Source: Gammaproteobacteria bacterium
GTDB lineage: Bacteria; Pseudomonadota; Gammaproteobacteria; Steroidobacterales; GCA-2729495
Assembly: GCA_029245525.1 (NCBI GenBank)
Contig: JAQWPD010000044.1
Span: forward strand, 42,165 to 106,164
Reading direction: 5' to 3'
Length of the DNA: 64,000 nt
Of this stretch, positions 37,588-47,186 are shown in pieces. The first letter of the stretch is position 1; every line of letters begins with the position of its first letter. Both the position numbers and the translations under genes were made by a program. The notes beneath the pieces were generated by a model, which ran no database searches, was not told where the DNA came from, and saw only the letters and a list, made by a program, of their open reading frames with translations.

Positions 37588-39627
37588 ATGCCTAACTCCA
37601 TAAGCACAGATTCAGCCCAACCCCAGCGCAAGATACTTGTGACGGGTGCTCTGCCCTATGCCAATGGCGCCATCCACCTCGGCCACTTGGTCGAGTATAT
37701 ACAGGCCGACATATGGGTACGATTTCAAAAACTGATTGGTAATGAGTGCACCTACGTCTGCGCGAGTGATGCTCATGGAACACCTATTATGCTGCGAGCT
37801 CGTGATGAGGGCATAGCCCCCGAGAACCTGGTCGAACGTTATCGCAAAGAACACTCTGCCGATTTCGCAGCGTTTCACATTGAATTCGATAACTTCCATA
37901 GCACCCATTCTGAAGAAAACCGCGAGCTTGTGGAGCAGGTCTATGGGCGGCTTCGAGCCAAGAGCCTGATTGCATCGAGAACGATTGAGCAAGCATATGA
38001 CGACGATGCAAAGATGTTTTTGCCCGATCGTTTTGTCCGCGGCACGTGCCCTTCGTGTGGCGCCGAAGATCAATACGGCGATAGTTGCGAACAGTGCGGT
38101 TCAACCTATAACCCAACCGAGCTTATCGATGCACGCTCGATTATATCGGGCACAGCGCCCGTGCAAAAAGCGTCGGAACATTTCTTTTTTAAGCTCAGTG
38201 AGTTTGAACAAATGCTGCGGGAATGGACCAGCAGCGGCGTAATCGACGATGGCGTTGCCAAAAAACTTGGTGAGTGGTTCGAGACCGGCCTAAAAGATTG
38301 GGATATTTCTCGCGATGAGCCTTATTTCGGCTTCCGCATTCCAGATACTGATAACAAATACTTCTATGTGTGGCTGGATGCACCCATAGGCTATTTAGCC
38401 AGCTTTAAGAACCTCTGCGATCGCCGGGCCGAGCTTAATTTCGACGAATACTTCGCTGAACAGTCCGATACCGAGCTGTATCACTTTATCGGTAAGGATA
38501 TTGTGTATTTTCACACACTATTCTGGCCGGCAGTGCTCGAAGCGGCGGCGATCCGAAAACCCAGTGGCGTATTCATTCATGGCTTCTTAACTGTCAATGG
38601 CCAAAAAATGTCGAAGTCACGAGGCACGTTTATATCGGCGCAAACCTTCGTCGATCATCTCGATCCAGAAACGCTGCGTTACTACTACGCGAGCAAATTG
38701 GGCAGCAATGTCGACGATATCGATTTAAATCTCGAGGATTTCGTCACTCGTAACAACACCGATTTGGTGAACAAACTAGTAAACATTGCCAGTCGCTGTG
38801 CCGGCTTCATTGCGAAAGGCCACCAAGGCAGACTCGCCCCAAAAATCGAAAACCAAGCGCTGTTCGACAGTTTCGTTAACGCCGGCGATAACATTGCCCA
38901 GCTCTATGAGCAACGCAACTTCTCGAAGGCAATGCGGGAAATTATGGCACTTGCTGATCAAGCCAACCGCTATATTGATGAGCGCAAGCCATGGGTACTG
39001 GCCAAACAGCCTGATAGCGCTGATGACGTTCAGCAGGTTTGTACAATGGGTATTAATTTATTCCGGATTCTAATGATTTATCTGAAGCCTGTACTGCCCG
39101 TTATGAGCCACACAGCAGAAGAATTTCTCTGCGCTCCGATACAACACTGGGACGACAGAAAAACGCCTTTACTCAATACCACAATCCATTCCTATCAGGC
39201 GTTGATGACGCGCATCGATAAAAAGGCAGTAAATAAGATGATTGAAGCATCAGTAACAAATTCATCTCCGGCAAAAGTAGAAACAACAGAGGCTGGCACC
39301 AACCACATCAGTATTGATGACTTTTTAAAAGTTGATTTACGGATTGTGGATATTATTGCGGCCGATCACGTTGATGGTGCCGACAGCCTGATCCAAATTA
39401 CGGTATCGCTGGGCGAAGAAAGCCGTAGCGTATTTGCCGGCATTAAAGCTGCGTACGACCCGGCTCAGTTGATCGGCAAGCAAGCGGTACTGGTGGCGAA
39501 CCTGAAGCCACGAAAAATGAAATTCGGTGTTTCTGAAGGGATGCTTCTGGCGGCGGGTCCGGGCGGTGAGGACATTTATCTAATAGCACCGGACAACGGC
39601 GCTAAAGCCGGCATGCAGGTGCGCTAA
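37588..39627 (+). CDS. metG: Methionine-tRNA ligase
   Basis: 679-residue class I synthetase charging elongator and initiator tRNA-Met. It shows HLGHLVE near residue 29, a zinc knuckle (CPSC and CEQC near residues 154-170), the KMSKSRG motif near 339, the anticodon-binding helical domain, and a C-terminal dimerising tRNA-binding domain of the EMAP II type (about 570-679). Length is normal for the dimeric form. It precedes rnfA by 37 bases. Confidence 0.97.
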   Translation: MPNSISTDSAQPQRKILVTGALPYANGAIHLGHLVEYIQADIWVRFQKLIGNECTYVCASDAHGTPIMLRARDEGIAPENLVERYRKEHSADFAAFHIEFDNFHSTHSEENRELVEQVYGRLRAKSLIASRTIEQAYDDDAKMFLPDRFVRGTCPSCGAEDQYGDSCEQCGSTYNPTELIDARSIISGTAPVQKASEHFFFKLSEFEQMLREWTSSGVIDDGVAKKLGEWFETGLKDWDISRDEPYFGFRIPDTDNKYFYVWLDAPIGYLASFKNLCDRRAELNFDEYFAEQSDTELYHFIGKDIVYFHTLFWPAVLEAAAIRKPSGVFIHGFLTVNGQKMSKSRGTFISAQTFVDHLDPETLRYYYASKLGSNVDDIDLNLEDFVTRNNTDLVNKLVNIASRCAGFIAKGHQGRLAPKIENQALFDSFVNAGDNIAQLYEQRNFSKAMREIMALADQANRYIDERKPWVLAKQPDSADDVQQVCTMGINLFRILMIYLKPVLPVMSHTAEEFLCAPIQHWDDRKTPLLNTTIHSYQALMTRIDKKAVNKMIEASVTNSSPAKVETTEAGTNHISIDDFLKVDLRIVDIIAADHVDGADSLIQITVSLGEESRSVFAGIKAAYDPAQLIGKQAVLVANLKPRKMKFGVSEGMLLAAGPGGEDIYLIAPDNGAKAGMQVR

Positions 39628-39664
39628 CACCGGTGCCCGACAGATCTCCGGGCAGGAGGATCAC

Positions 39665-40246
39665 GTGACAGAGTTCATCCTGATCATTATCGGTACAGTA
39701 CTGGTCAATAACTTGGTTTTGACGCGTTTTTTGGGGCTCTGTCCCTTTGTCGGAGCAACCACCAGTATCGAATCTGCTTTCGGCATGTCGGCGGCAACCA
39801 CCTTTGTGCTCACCCTCGCATCAGCACTTGCATGGATGGTTAACACCTGGCTGTTGCAACCCTTCGGGCTCGAATACCTCCGGCTTATATGTTTTATTCT
39901 GGTGATTGCCGCAACTGTGCAATTTACCGAGATATTTATTCGCAGCACACAACCAATGTTGCATCAGATGCTGGGCATTTTTTTACCGCTCATCACCACA
40001 AATTGCGCTGTACTGGGCGTCGCCTTGTTAATCACTCAGGAGCAGCAAAGCTTTATTGAAGCCATCGTCTACGGACTCGGCGGCGGGCTGGGTTTTGCGC
40101 TGGTTATTATTCTATTTGCGGCGCTGCGCGAGCGCTTACAGGCTGCTGACGTACCGCTTCCATTTCGCGGCAGTGCTATTGCGCTGGTCACAGCAGGTTT
40201 TATGGCCCTGGCCTTTATGGGCTTTGCCGGTTTGGCGGGGAGCTAG
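39665..40246 (+). CDS. rnfA: RNF complex subunit RnfA
   Basis: 193-residue integral membrane protein with six helices, a core subunit of the ion-translocating RNF (RsxA) complex, which couples NADH/ferredoxin electron transfer to ion pumping. Family pattern [20 protein letters not shown] and [16 protein letters not shown] is present; the two conserved Cys sit in NCAVLG and LGLCPF. Start is GTG at 39665 with AGGAGGATC upstream. First of a tightly packed rnfABCDG run. Confidence 0.95.
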   Translation: MTEFILIIIGTVLVNNLVLTRFLGLCPFVGATTSIESAFGMSAATTFVLTLASALAWMVNTWLLQPFGLEYLRLICFILVIAATVQFTEIFIRSTQPMLHQMLGIFLPLITTNCAVLGVALLITQEQQSFIEAIVYGLGGGLGFALVIILFAALRERLQAADVPLPFRGSAIALVTAGFMALAFMGFAGLAGS

Positions 40247-40248
40247 TT

Positions 40249-40779
40249 GTGCCAATAGCCTCTGCACTGATCATTCTTCTTGCCGCCGCAATCGGCGCCA
40301 TTCTGGTTTACAGCCGCAAACGCTACGCGCCGGATGAAGTTACCGCGGTGGACACAATTAATGCTCTGCTGCCACAAACCCAGTGTGCACAATGCGGGTA
40401 TCCCGGCTGCCGCCCCTATGCAGAAGCGCTTGTGAATACTGATGAAGACATCAATCTTTGCCCGCCAGGGGGCGAAGCCACGCAAAAGGCACTGGCCAAA
40501 CTTCTGGGTAAAACGACAGGGGCTCTCGCCAGCAGCGATCCATGGGCCGTTGCGGTTATCGAAGAAGCCGACTGTATTGGTTGCGCACTGTGTATTCCCG
40601 CATGCCCAGTCGATGCAATCATCGGCGCCAATACCTACACCCATACGGTTATAGAGACAGAATGCACCGGCTGCGAACTTTGTATTTCTGCCTGCCCGGT
40701 GGATTGCATCAGCATGATTCATAGCACTCAGGCACCATTCAAAATCACTGCTCCGGCTAAGCCCGGAGTAAAGTCATGA
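40249..40779 (+). CDS. rnfB: RNF complex subunit RnfB
   Basis: 176-residue ferredoxin-like subunit with an N-terminal membrane anchor, a 4Fe-4S site of the type [16 protein letters not shown], and two bacterial ferredoxin clusters [12 protein letters not shown] and [12 protein letters not shown]. It takes electrons from ferredoxin-like donors. GTG start at 40249, 2 bases after rnfA. Confidence 0.95.
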   Translation: MPIASALIILLAAAIGAILVYSRKRYAPDEVTAVDTINALLPQTQCAQCGYPGCRPYAEALVNTDEDINLCPPGGEATQKALAKLLGKTTGALASSDPWAVAVIEEADCIGCALCIPACPVDAIIGANTYTHTVIETECTGCELCISACPVDCISMIHSTQAPFKITAPAKPGVKS

Positions 40780-42335
40780 GCGGGCCACAGCTTATTCATG
40801 CCCAAAATGACTGGGGCCTAAAATTACCCTCAGGGAAAGGTGAAAATCCTTTGCCCGCAGCCACCGAAATTTCAGCGCCTGAAGAGCTCACCGTGCTTCT
40901 TAAGCAAAGCCCCGGTGGCCTATCAAAACCCATGGTTCAGATTGGCCAGAAGGTTTTTAAGGGCCAAAAAATTGCTGCTCCTGCTAAAAATACCTTCGGC
41001 AGTTTTCTGCATGCGCCAGTATCAGGAACCGTTACCAGCATTATTGAAGTCAACGACTCTGAGCATATAAAACGCGCCATCATTCTTGCCAATGACGGGC
41101 TTGACACTGTGCATGACGATTGCACCCCGATAAGCAATCCGTTTCAGCGTTCACCCCAGTTTATCCGTCAGCGTATTGCTGAGGGTGGTATTGTCGGGCT
41201 TGGCGGGGCACTCTTTCCTACCGCCATAAAACTCAACCCGGCGCCCGGTATCAAGACGCTCCTGATTAATGGCGTTGAGTGCGAACCCTACATCAATTGT
41301 GATAACCAGCTACTGCAACAATACCCCGAAAGAGTGCTCAGTGGCACCCAACTCATGTTGCATGTGCTGGGCGCTGAAGAAGCCGTCATTGCTATCGAAC
41401 AAGATATGGTGCATGCCCTTGTCAGTATGCAGGCCGCTACTGATACCTTAAATGATCCGCGAATTCGCGTGGTGAGTGTGCCAGATGTTTACCCGGCCGG
41501 CGGAGAACGGCAACTGATCGAAATTATTACCGGTTCACAAGTGCCACATGGCGGATTGCCCGCCGATCTTGGTGTGATCTGTCAAAATGTCGGCACCGCA
41601 GCGGCTGTTGATCAGTGGATTAATGCTGGCGAACCACTAATAAGTCGAATGGTTACCGTGTGCGGCAATGCAACCACCGCTTCAGAAAACTGTGTGGTTC
41701 GGATCGGAACCCCGATAGCAGCGATCATCAGCACGTTGCAAGCCAAGGATGTGTCTCGGGTCATAATCGGTGGTTCAATGATGGGGGTCACAGCACACAG
41801 CGTCACTGAACCCATCAGCAAGGCCAGTAATTGCATTATCCTGAGCAACGGTGAACATTTTTCGCCGGCACCGGAAGAGATGCCCTGCATCCGCTGTGGT
41901 GATTGTGTTCCGGTGTGTCCAGCAGGCATTAACCCGCAACTTTTACTCGAAAGCATGAGCACCACCAATACCCGACAAAGCGAAGCGCTAGGGGCGCTGG
42001 ACTGCATCGATTGCGGCTGCTGCGACTATGTTTGCCCCAGCGGCATCGATCTCACCGCACGCTTTAAAATCGCCAAGCAAACCATTTGGGAGCAACATCT
42101 CCTCGCTATGCGGGCAGAACGATCACAGCAGCGCTTTGCAGACCATGAGAGGCGATCGCTAACGGCCTCCAACAAGGAGCGGGCAACTCTTGATGCGCAG
42201 ACTGCTGCATTTCATGATTTACACACCAATAGCAAGGGTGCTCTCGATGACATGCTCAAACGACTAAACAGTTCCACGCCAGACGATGCGGCGTTAAAAG
42301 ATACGCCACGAAAGAACGATAAGGCTGATGACTAA
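40776..42335 (+). CDS. rnfC: RNF complex subunit RnfC
   Basis: 519-residue peripheral subunit that binds NADH and FMN. It shows the N-terminal biotinyl/lipoyl-like domain, [23 protein letters not shown], and two 4Fe-4S clusters at [14 protein letters not shown] and [15 protein letters not shown]-terminal region is coiled and charged. Overlaps rnfB by 4 bases (ATGA) and rnfD by 1 base (TAATG). Confidence 0.95.
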   Translation: MSGPQLIHAQNDWGLKLPSGKGENPLPAATEISAPEELTVLLKQSPGGLSKPMVQIGQKVFKGQKIAAPAKNTFGSFLHAPVSGTVTSIIEVNDSEHIKRAIILANDGLDTVHDDCTPISNPFQRSPQFIRQRIAEGGIVGLGGALFPTAIKLNPAPGIKTLLINGVECEPYINCDNQLLQQYPERVLSGTQLMLHVLGAEEAVIAIEQDMVHALVSMQAATDTLNDPRIRVVSVPDVYPAGGERQLIEIITGSQVPHGGLPADLGVICQNVGTAAAVDQWINAGEPLISRMVTVCGNATTASENCVVRIGTPIAAIISTLQAKDVSRVIIGGSMMGVTAHSVTEPISKASNCIILSNGEHFSPAPEEMPCIRCGDCVPVCPAGINPQLLLESMSTTNTRQSEALGALDCIDCGCCDYVCPSGIDLTARFKIAKQTIWEQHLLAMRAERSQQRFADHERRSLTASNKERATLDAQTAAFHDLHTNSKGALDDMLKRLNSSTPDDAALKDTPRKNDKADD

Positions 42336-43345
42336 TGTCGCTCTTATCAAACAGTCGGGCGCCGCACCAACACTCTCAACGCAATGTTGCGCAGATGATG
42401 CGCGATGTATTGTTGGCAACGTTTCCCGTCAGCACAATACTCTGCTGGACCTATGGCTGGGGTGTGCTCCTGAATATACTATTTGCAGCAAGCTGCTGCT
42501 GGCTGCTTGAAGCTGCGGCATTGAAGATTCGCGGAAGAAGGCTGCAACCCTGGCTTACTGATGGTAGCGCACCACTGACAGGCGTGCTGCTTGCACTCGC
42601 ACTGCCGCCACTAACACCCTGGTGGCTAATTGCGATCGCCAGTCTATTTGCAATAGTGTTCGCCAAGCATCTTTATGGAGGCTTAGGTTACAACCTGTTC
42701 AATCCGGCGATGGCTGGTTATGCAGTGCTGTTGATCTCATTCCCCGCCTACATGGCCTGGTGGCCTGAACTGTCAGCTCGCTCTAACATTAATGATACGT
42801 TGCACTACTTCCTATACGGCACTGCAGCTGCCGATGCGCTCAGTGGTGCAACGCCGCTTGATGCGATACAGACAGGACTCAAACAGATGCAAACACTGCC
42901 GGAACTGCTAGCCAATGGCACACTCGAAACTGCTGGCAATGCACAGTGGGTGTGGATCAACCTGGCCGCGATTGCAGGTGGGTTATTTCTGTTGATGCGT
43001 CGAACTATCACTTGGCAAATACCCGCCGGCGTTATTCTTGGTCTGGCATTAAGTGCATCAATTGCGTGGATCGGCGATGCTGCGGTGAATCCTTCGCCAT
43101 GGCTACAGCTGGTCAGTGGCGGTACCATGATTGGCGTATTTTTTATTGCTACCGATCCGGTGTCTTCGGCATCAAGTCCACAAGGCAAACTGATTTATGG
43201 AGCTGGAATAGGCGCACTTACCTACGTGATACGCACTTGGGGTGCCTATCCGGATGGCTTCGCCTTCGCCGTATTGCTAATGAACCTCGCTGTGCCATTA
43301 ATCGACAGATACACTCGACCAAAACTCTATGGACAAGTTCAGTGA
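42335..43345 (+). CDS. rnfD: RNF complex subunit RnfD
   Basis: 336-residue membrane subunit with about eight helices. It carries the covalent-FMN motif SGATPL near residue 172, where the Thr links FMN by a phosphoester. Other matches are NLFNPAMAGYAVLLISFP and FIATDPVSSASSPQGK. The start overlaps the rnfC stop. Confidence 0.93.
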   Translation: MSLLSNSRAPHQHSQRNVAQMMRDVLLATFPVSTILCWTYGWGVLLNILFAASCCWLLEAAALKIRGRRLQPWLTDGSAPLTGVLLALALPPLTPWWLIAIASLFAIVFAKHLYGGLGYNLFNPAMAGYAVLLISFPAYMAWWPELSARSNINDTLHYFLYGTAAADALSGATPLDAIQTGLKQMQTLPELLANGTLETAGNAQWVWINLAAIAGGLFLLMRRTITWQIPAGVILGLALSASIAWIGDAAVNPSPWLQLVSGGTMIGVFFIATDPVSSASSPQGKLIYGAGIGALTYVIRTWGAYPDGFAFAVLLMNLAVPLIDRYTRPKLYGQVQ

Positions 43346-43980
43346 TGCGATTAATCTCAAGTATCAAACCAGCGCTCTTGCTTGCGCTTATTGCACTGAT
43401 TGCTGTGACCGTAATTAGCGTCATTGAGACCAATACTCGTGAGCGGGTTGCTCATAATCAGACGCTGTACAAATCGAAACAACTTCGTTCGCTGCTGCAC
43501 GACATCAATTACACCAATGAACCCTGGTCAAGTGCGATTACCACTGATCTAAATAACATAGGCAAGGTAACGCTCTACCCTGTGCGCGACAATGCGAAAC
43601 TGCTGGCAGTGGTTATTGAATCGGAAGGTTCACAAGGATACGTTGCGCCAATCGGTTTGCTCGTCGCAATTAGCATCGACCCAGACGGGAACGATAGCAT
43701 TATCGGCACACGCGTAACTCACCATAGAGAAACGCCCGGATTGGGGGATAAAATTGACATCCAACGATCAAGCTGGATAACGCAATTTGATGGCGCATCA
43801 CTGACCGCGCCCGAAATCACTCTCTGGAAAACCCAAAAAGACGGCGGTAGCTTCGATCAACTTACCGGCGCCACAGTAACCAGTCGGGCTGTGATTGCAG
43901 GCATTCTCAACACTCTTAGCGCATTTGCCAAAAATCGCAGCGCACTGATTGAAGCACTCAACCGGAATGCCGAAGCTTAG
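43345..43980 (+). CDS. rnfG: RNF complex subunit RnfG
   Basis: 211-residue subunit with one N-terminal transmembrane helix and a periplasmic FMN-binding domain. The covalent-FMN Thr lies in LTGATVTS near residue 176, and VTHHRETPGLGDKID matches the family. ATG at 43345 overlaps the rnfD stop; the frame is open further upstream but in the wrong gene. rnfE, normally next, is found 9.6 kb away at 53615. Confidence 0.93.
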   Translation: MRLISSIKPALLLALIALIAVTVISVIETNTRERVAHNQTLYKSKQLRSLLHDINYTNEPWSSAITTDLNNIGKVTLYPVRDNAKLLAVVIESEGSQGYVAPIGLLVAISIDPDGNDSIIGTRVTHHRETPGLGDKIDIQRSSWITQFDGASLTAPEITLWKTQKDGGSFDQLTGATVTSRAVIAGILNTLSAFAKNRSALIEALNRNAEA

Positions 43981-44516
43981 TCGGTATAAAACGTCTGGGT
44001 GTAGGTTAAAAGCATAGGTGTCGAGTACCCATCGGGGACAACATCAATATTAAAGTTGAGCGTCTCATGATTATCGATAGACACATCACCGATATAGTAA
44101 ATATTCTCGCCGTCTTCAATCTGACGAATATCCAGCGACTTCAGCTGACCCGTGAGGTTTACTGCATTCATTGAAACAACACCGATGGCTGGCTTGCCCT
44201 GAGTGGTATCATTTTTCTCGAGAATAACTACGTTTAACATGGCGCGACTGTCGCTACGCACAATGTCATACGCTGTAGCAATTGACGGGGTCAACTGGTT
44301 GGTGGTCAGAGCATTGACATGCACCACATGACTGCCGAAGTCGTAAAAGTTCTGATCGGGAGCAAGGCGCACCCGGTCTGGCTCAGGTAAGGTTATCGCT
44401 GGAGCCGATTGATCGCAGCCAACAAGCAGCAATGTCATTGCCGGCAATATTGCTAAGCCTAAGTCGCGCAAACGCAACAATCCCATATGATGCAACACTC
44501 TTAGGCCGCTATTCAT
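43977..44516 (-). CDS. DUF4426 lipoprotein
   Basis: 179-residue protein with a signal sequence and lipobox LLVGC, so probably lipid-anchored. The rest matches the DUF4426 family (GSHVVHVNALTTNQLTPSIA; ENIYYIGDVSI). ATG at 44516 has AAAGAGGAGAAC upstream; the more distal in-frame start at 44573 does not. Function is unknown. It overlaps rnfG by 4 bases in convergent orientation. Confidence 0.82.
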   Translation of the reverse strand: MNSGLRVLHHMGLLRLRDLGLAILPAMTLLLVGCDQSAPAITLPEPDRVRLAPDQNFYDFGSHVVHVNALTTNQLTPSIATAYDIVRSDSRAMLNVVILEKNDTTQGKPAIGVVSMNAVNLTGQLKSLDIRQIEDGENIYYIGDVSIDNHETLNFNIDVVPDGYSTPMLLTYTQTFYTD

Positions 44517-44594
44517 TGTTGTTCTCCTCTTTAGTCGCTCTGCAAGCTCTTGACGCCGCAAGAGCAGAAACACATCCCCATTTGACCGACCCCA

Positions 44595-45542
44595 TTACGA
44601 TGCCAAACCGGAATCGTACGCTGCGGGACCTATCCGACGATACAGATCATTGAATCGCCGGGTTTCGATAAAGTCACGGAGTTGGGTGGACTCACCTTCT
44701 AATTCGGCAATGCGTGCATTCACAACATCACCGATGCTAATTAAACCCACCAACGCGTCACCGTCCATAATCGGCAAATGCCTAATACGGCGATCGTTCA
44801 TGCAGTTCATTACCACCTCCATCGAATCATCCGGCGCAGCCACTACCACTTTTTTAGTCATTGCCGCCGAAACCGATAGCAACATCGTGCCTGTCCCGTT
44901 ATCGGTTAGCGCCGTAACAATGTCGCGTTCCGACAGCATTCCCACTAACTGACCTTGCGGGTCGATAACAGGCAGGCACCCTATACTCTGCTCGGCCAAT
45001 ATTACGGCTGCATCAGTTAGCGTATCTGTGGCGTTAACGGTAAAAACTCCGGCCCCTTTCCGAGCCAGTATTCGCGACACAGTAACTCGCCATGCCCACT
45101 CACGAGCATTAATCGTGCTAATCCAATTGCTGAGTATGTCCTCGCAGACACTGCGTAATTGCTGACGAAACCGGAAACGATCCAAAACCCCACCAATAAT
45201 TCCCCACTTCACGCGATATTCGTAACGCATGTGGATTACAGCGCCCTGATCGCTGGCAAGAACGCTCCAGGTGTACTTCATGCTTGAAAATGCTGAGGAG
45301 AAATAATGCGAATCAACGCGCATCGTGAGGCTCTGACCAGGGACTACTGCGATGCGCTCTTCGTCCCAGCTGCGCCCCTGTTTATCGACGAGCTGCCGCC
45401 TTAGGTTAGTGCCCGGTTCACGGATAACATCGACACGGGTCACGCTTGGTGCAACACGGGCGAACGCTTCCATATCGGAAACAACCTGCCAAACCAGCTC
45501 AGGTGCCGCATTCACCGACCTTTTGAGTTCAAGAACAGGCAT
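44595..45542 (-). CDS. SRPBCC (START-like) domain fused to a CBS pair
   Basis: About 315 residues. The N-terminal half (to about 145) is an SRPBCC/polyketide cyclase-like ligand-binding domain (ELKRSVNAAPELVWQVVSDM). The C-terminal half (about 155-290) holds two CBS repeats (GCLPVIDPQGQLVGMLSERD and RHLPIMDGDALVGLISIGDV), which bind adenine nucleotides. This combination suggests a ligand- or energy-sensing soluble protein. The start is uncertain between 45542 and 45557. It is 78 bases from DUF4426 and is divergent from DUF2244 and the cytochrome oxidase operon. No function known to me. Confidence 0.82.
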   Translation of the reverse strand: MPVLELKRSVNAAPELVWQVVSDMEAFARVAPSVTRVDVIREPGTNLRRQLVDKQGRSWDEERIAVVPGQSLTMRVDSHYFSSAFSSMKYTWSVLASDQGAVIHMRYEYRVKWGIIGGVLDRFRFRQQLRSVCEDILSNWISTINAREWAWRVTVSRILARKGAGVFTVNATDTLTDAAVILAEQSIGCLPVIDPQGQLVGMLSERDIVTALTDNGTGTMLLSVSAAMTKKVVVAAPDDSMEVVMNCMNDRRIRHLPIMDGDALVGLISIGDVVNARIAELEGESTQLRDFIETRRFNDLYRRIGPAAYDSGLAS

Positions 45543-45586
45543 AACTCCCCCATGCAATCCTGAACCACCATCCTACTCCTAACCCT

Positions 45587-45717
45587 CGGTATTACGAAAT
45601 ACCGCAGATCTTCCGGGAATGACCATAAAAAACAGCATTAATAATATAAATTATTGTTTTCGATGGTTTTTTGTGACCTTATTAAGTTGAACTTGATACA
45701 GAAAGCCGTGGTCACAA
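45587..45717. promoter_or_regulatory. Inverted repeats in the divergent control region of the oxidase cluster
   Basis: The 243-base gap between the SRPBCC-CBS gene and DUF2244 contains CGGTATT-ACGA-AATACCG (45587-45604), AAGTT-G-AACTT (45684-45694), and a spaced pair TTGTGACC (45671-45678) and GGTCACAA (45710-45717), which are perfect complements. The CGGTATT palindrome has no following T run, so it is not a terminator. The spaced pair has CRP/FNR-like half-site character but the wrong spacing. Regulators cannot be named. Confidence 0.4.
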
Positions 45718-45800
45718 CAGGTTATGCACAGGCTTAACATTAGTGCGGGTGCAAGCCCTCCGCCCGAGGTCAACTTTGAGTCAAATTACGGTCCAGATTT

Positions 45801-46268
45801 GTGATTCACGATATCGTTATCAAACCGAACAACTCACTAAAGCCGGAATGGTTGACACAAACTATTGTTATTATTAGCATTCCATCGGTTTTCGTGGCCG
45901 CAATGCTGGCTGCAAAGGGATTCTGGATGATGGTGCCCTTTACTGCTCTGCAGCTTGTCGCCCTTGTTTACGGCTTCCACAAGTACCGAAAGCGGGCTAA
46001 TTGGACAGAGCGAATCCGCATTTCTGAGGACTTAATCGTACTTGAACGCGGCAGCGACTGCTGCGAAGAGAGAATTAAGCTGCCCAGGCACTGGTCGAAG
46101 GTTGAACTGGAGCCGCGGCCAGATCGATTAAAACCCAATAGATTGGTGCTCCGGACTGGTATGCAGACATATGAGGTGGCATCATGTCTTACGGATTCCG
46201 AGCGCATCGGATTAAGCGACCGCCTGAAAGTGCTTATTGGGCCGGTTTGCCGTACTCCAAACATTTGA
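45801..46268 (+). CDS. DUF2244 membrane protein
   Basis: 155-residue protein with two N-terminal transmembrane helices (about residues 20-60) and a soluble tail (LIVLERGSDCCEERIKLPRHW), matching DUF2244. Genes of this family commonly lie beside cytochrome c oxidase genes, as here, 46 bases before coxB. GTG start at 45801. Function unknown; it may aid oxidase assembly. Confidence 0.82.
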   Translation: MIHDIVIKPNNSLKPEWLTQTIVIISIPSVFVAAMLAAKGFWMMVPFTALQLVALVYGFHKYRKRANWTERIRISEDLIVLERGSDCCEERIKLPRHWSKVELEPRPDRLKPNRLVLRTGMQTYEVASCLTDSERIGLSDRLKVLIGPVCRTPNI

Positions 46269-46313
46269 TAAAAAAGCTTTTTTTGCAAAAAACCACGTAA
46301 GGGATACACACCC

Positions 46314-47168
46314 ATGTTTAAAGGTCTGTGGAAACCCAGCTGCGCAACTGTCGCAGTTTTGGGATTATTGGCAGTAAATCCGGCTCTGGCGGCCTGGCAA
46401 CTTGATATGCCAGTCGGCGTAACGACGCTGAGCGATATGATCCGCGATTTGCATCGTGAGATCTTGATCATCTGCACGATCATTGCTGTTGTGCTGTTCG
46501 CAGTTATAGCCTACGCGCTGTTCGCCTTTCGTAAGTCCAGAAACGTTAAAGCGGCAACGTTTTCGCACAACACCACGGCTGAAGTTATCTGGACCGTAAT
46601 TCCCATTCTCATATTGATTTATATGGCTGTGCCCTCCGCACGTGGCATTCTTGAAATCGAAGATGCCGGCTCCCCAGACATGACAATCAAAGTTACCGGT
46701 TATCAGTGGAAATGGGGTTATGAATATCTCGACAATGGGGTTAGTTTCTTTGCCAACTTAGATGAGCTCTCAGCCGAGGCTGCTCGTCTTGATTCAGGTA
46801 TAGATGTCAGGGATATCAAACATTACCTGCGTGACGTCGATAATCGAATGGTTGTGCCCGTCGGCAAAAAAGTACGCATCCTGCTCACTGCCAACGATGT
46901 TATCCATTCTTGGTGGGTGCCTCAGTTGTACATCAAGAAAGATGCTATCCCCGGCTTTATTAACGAAATGTGGTTCACCGCAACTAAGACCGGCGTATTT
47001 CGCGGTCAGTGCACTGAACTCTGCGGCCGCGGCCATGGCTATATGCCAATTGTGGTCGAGGTGGTTAGCGAAGAAGATTATGCGGCGTGGGTAATAGAAA
47101 ATGGTGGCGAACCATCTATGGTATCAACCACAGAAATTTCAGCAGATAGCAGTGTTGCCGCACTGTAA
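46314..47168 (+). CDS. coxB: Cytochrome c oxidase subunit II
   Basis: 284-residue subunit of an aa3-type oxidase that receives electrons from cytochrome c. It has a signal sequence, two transmembrane helices, and a periplasmic cupredoxin domain with the CuA ligands in HSWWVPQL and CTELCGRGHGYMPI. A WQ-rich motif (VTGYQWKWGYEY) matches the cytochrome c docking tryptophan region. There is no fused cytochrome c domain. Confidence 0.95.
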   Translation: MFKGLWKPSCATVAVLGLLAVNPALAAWQLDMPVGVTTLSDMIRDLHREILIICTIIAVVLFAVIAYALFAFRKSRNVKAATFSHNTTAEVIWTVIPILILIYMAVPSARGILEIEDAGSPDMTIKVTGYQWKWGYEYLDNGVSFFANLDELSAEAARLDSGIDVRDIKHYLRDVDNRMVVPVGKKVRILLTANDVIHSWWVPQLYIKKDAIPGFINEMWFTATKTGVFRGQCTELCGRGHGYMPIVVEVVSEEDYAAWVIENGGEPSMVSTTEISADSSVAAL

Positions 47169-47186
47169 TTGAGTCAGGAAAATATT

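Noticed and set aside
45671..45717. TTGTGACC / GGTCACAA as a CRP site
   Set aside because: CRP needs half-sites 6 bases apart; these are 31 apart, so a standard CRP site is not supported.
45721..45790. Possible riboswitch upstream of DUF2244
   Set aside because: GGTGCAAGCCC-like bases recalled a cobalamin-type element, but no conserved core or pairing could be traced.
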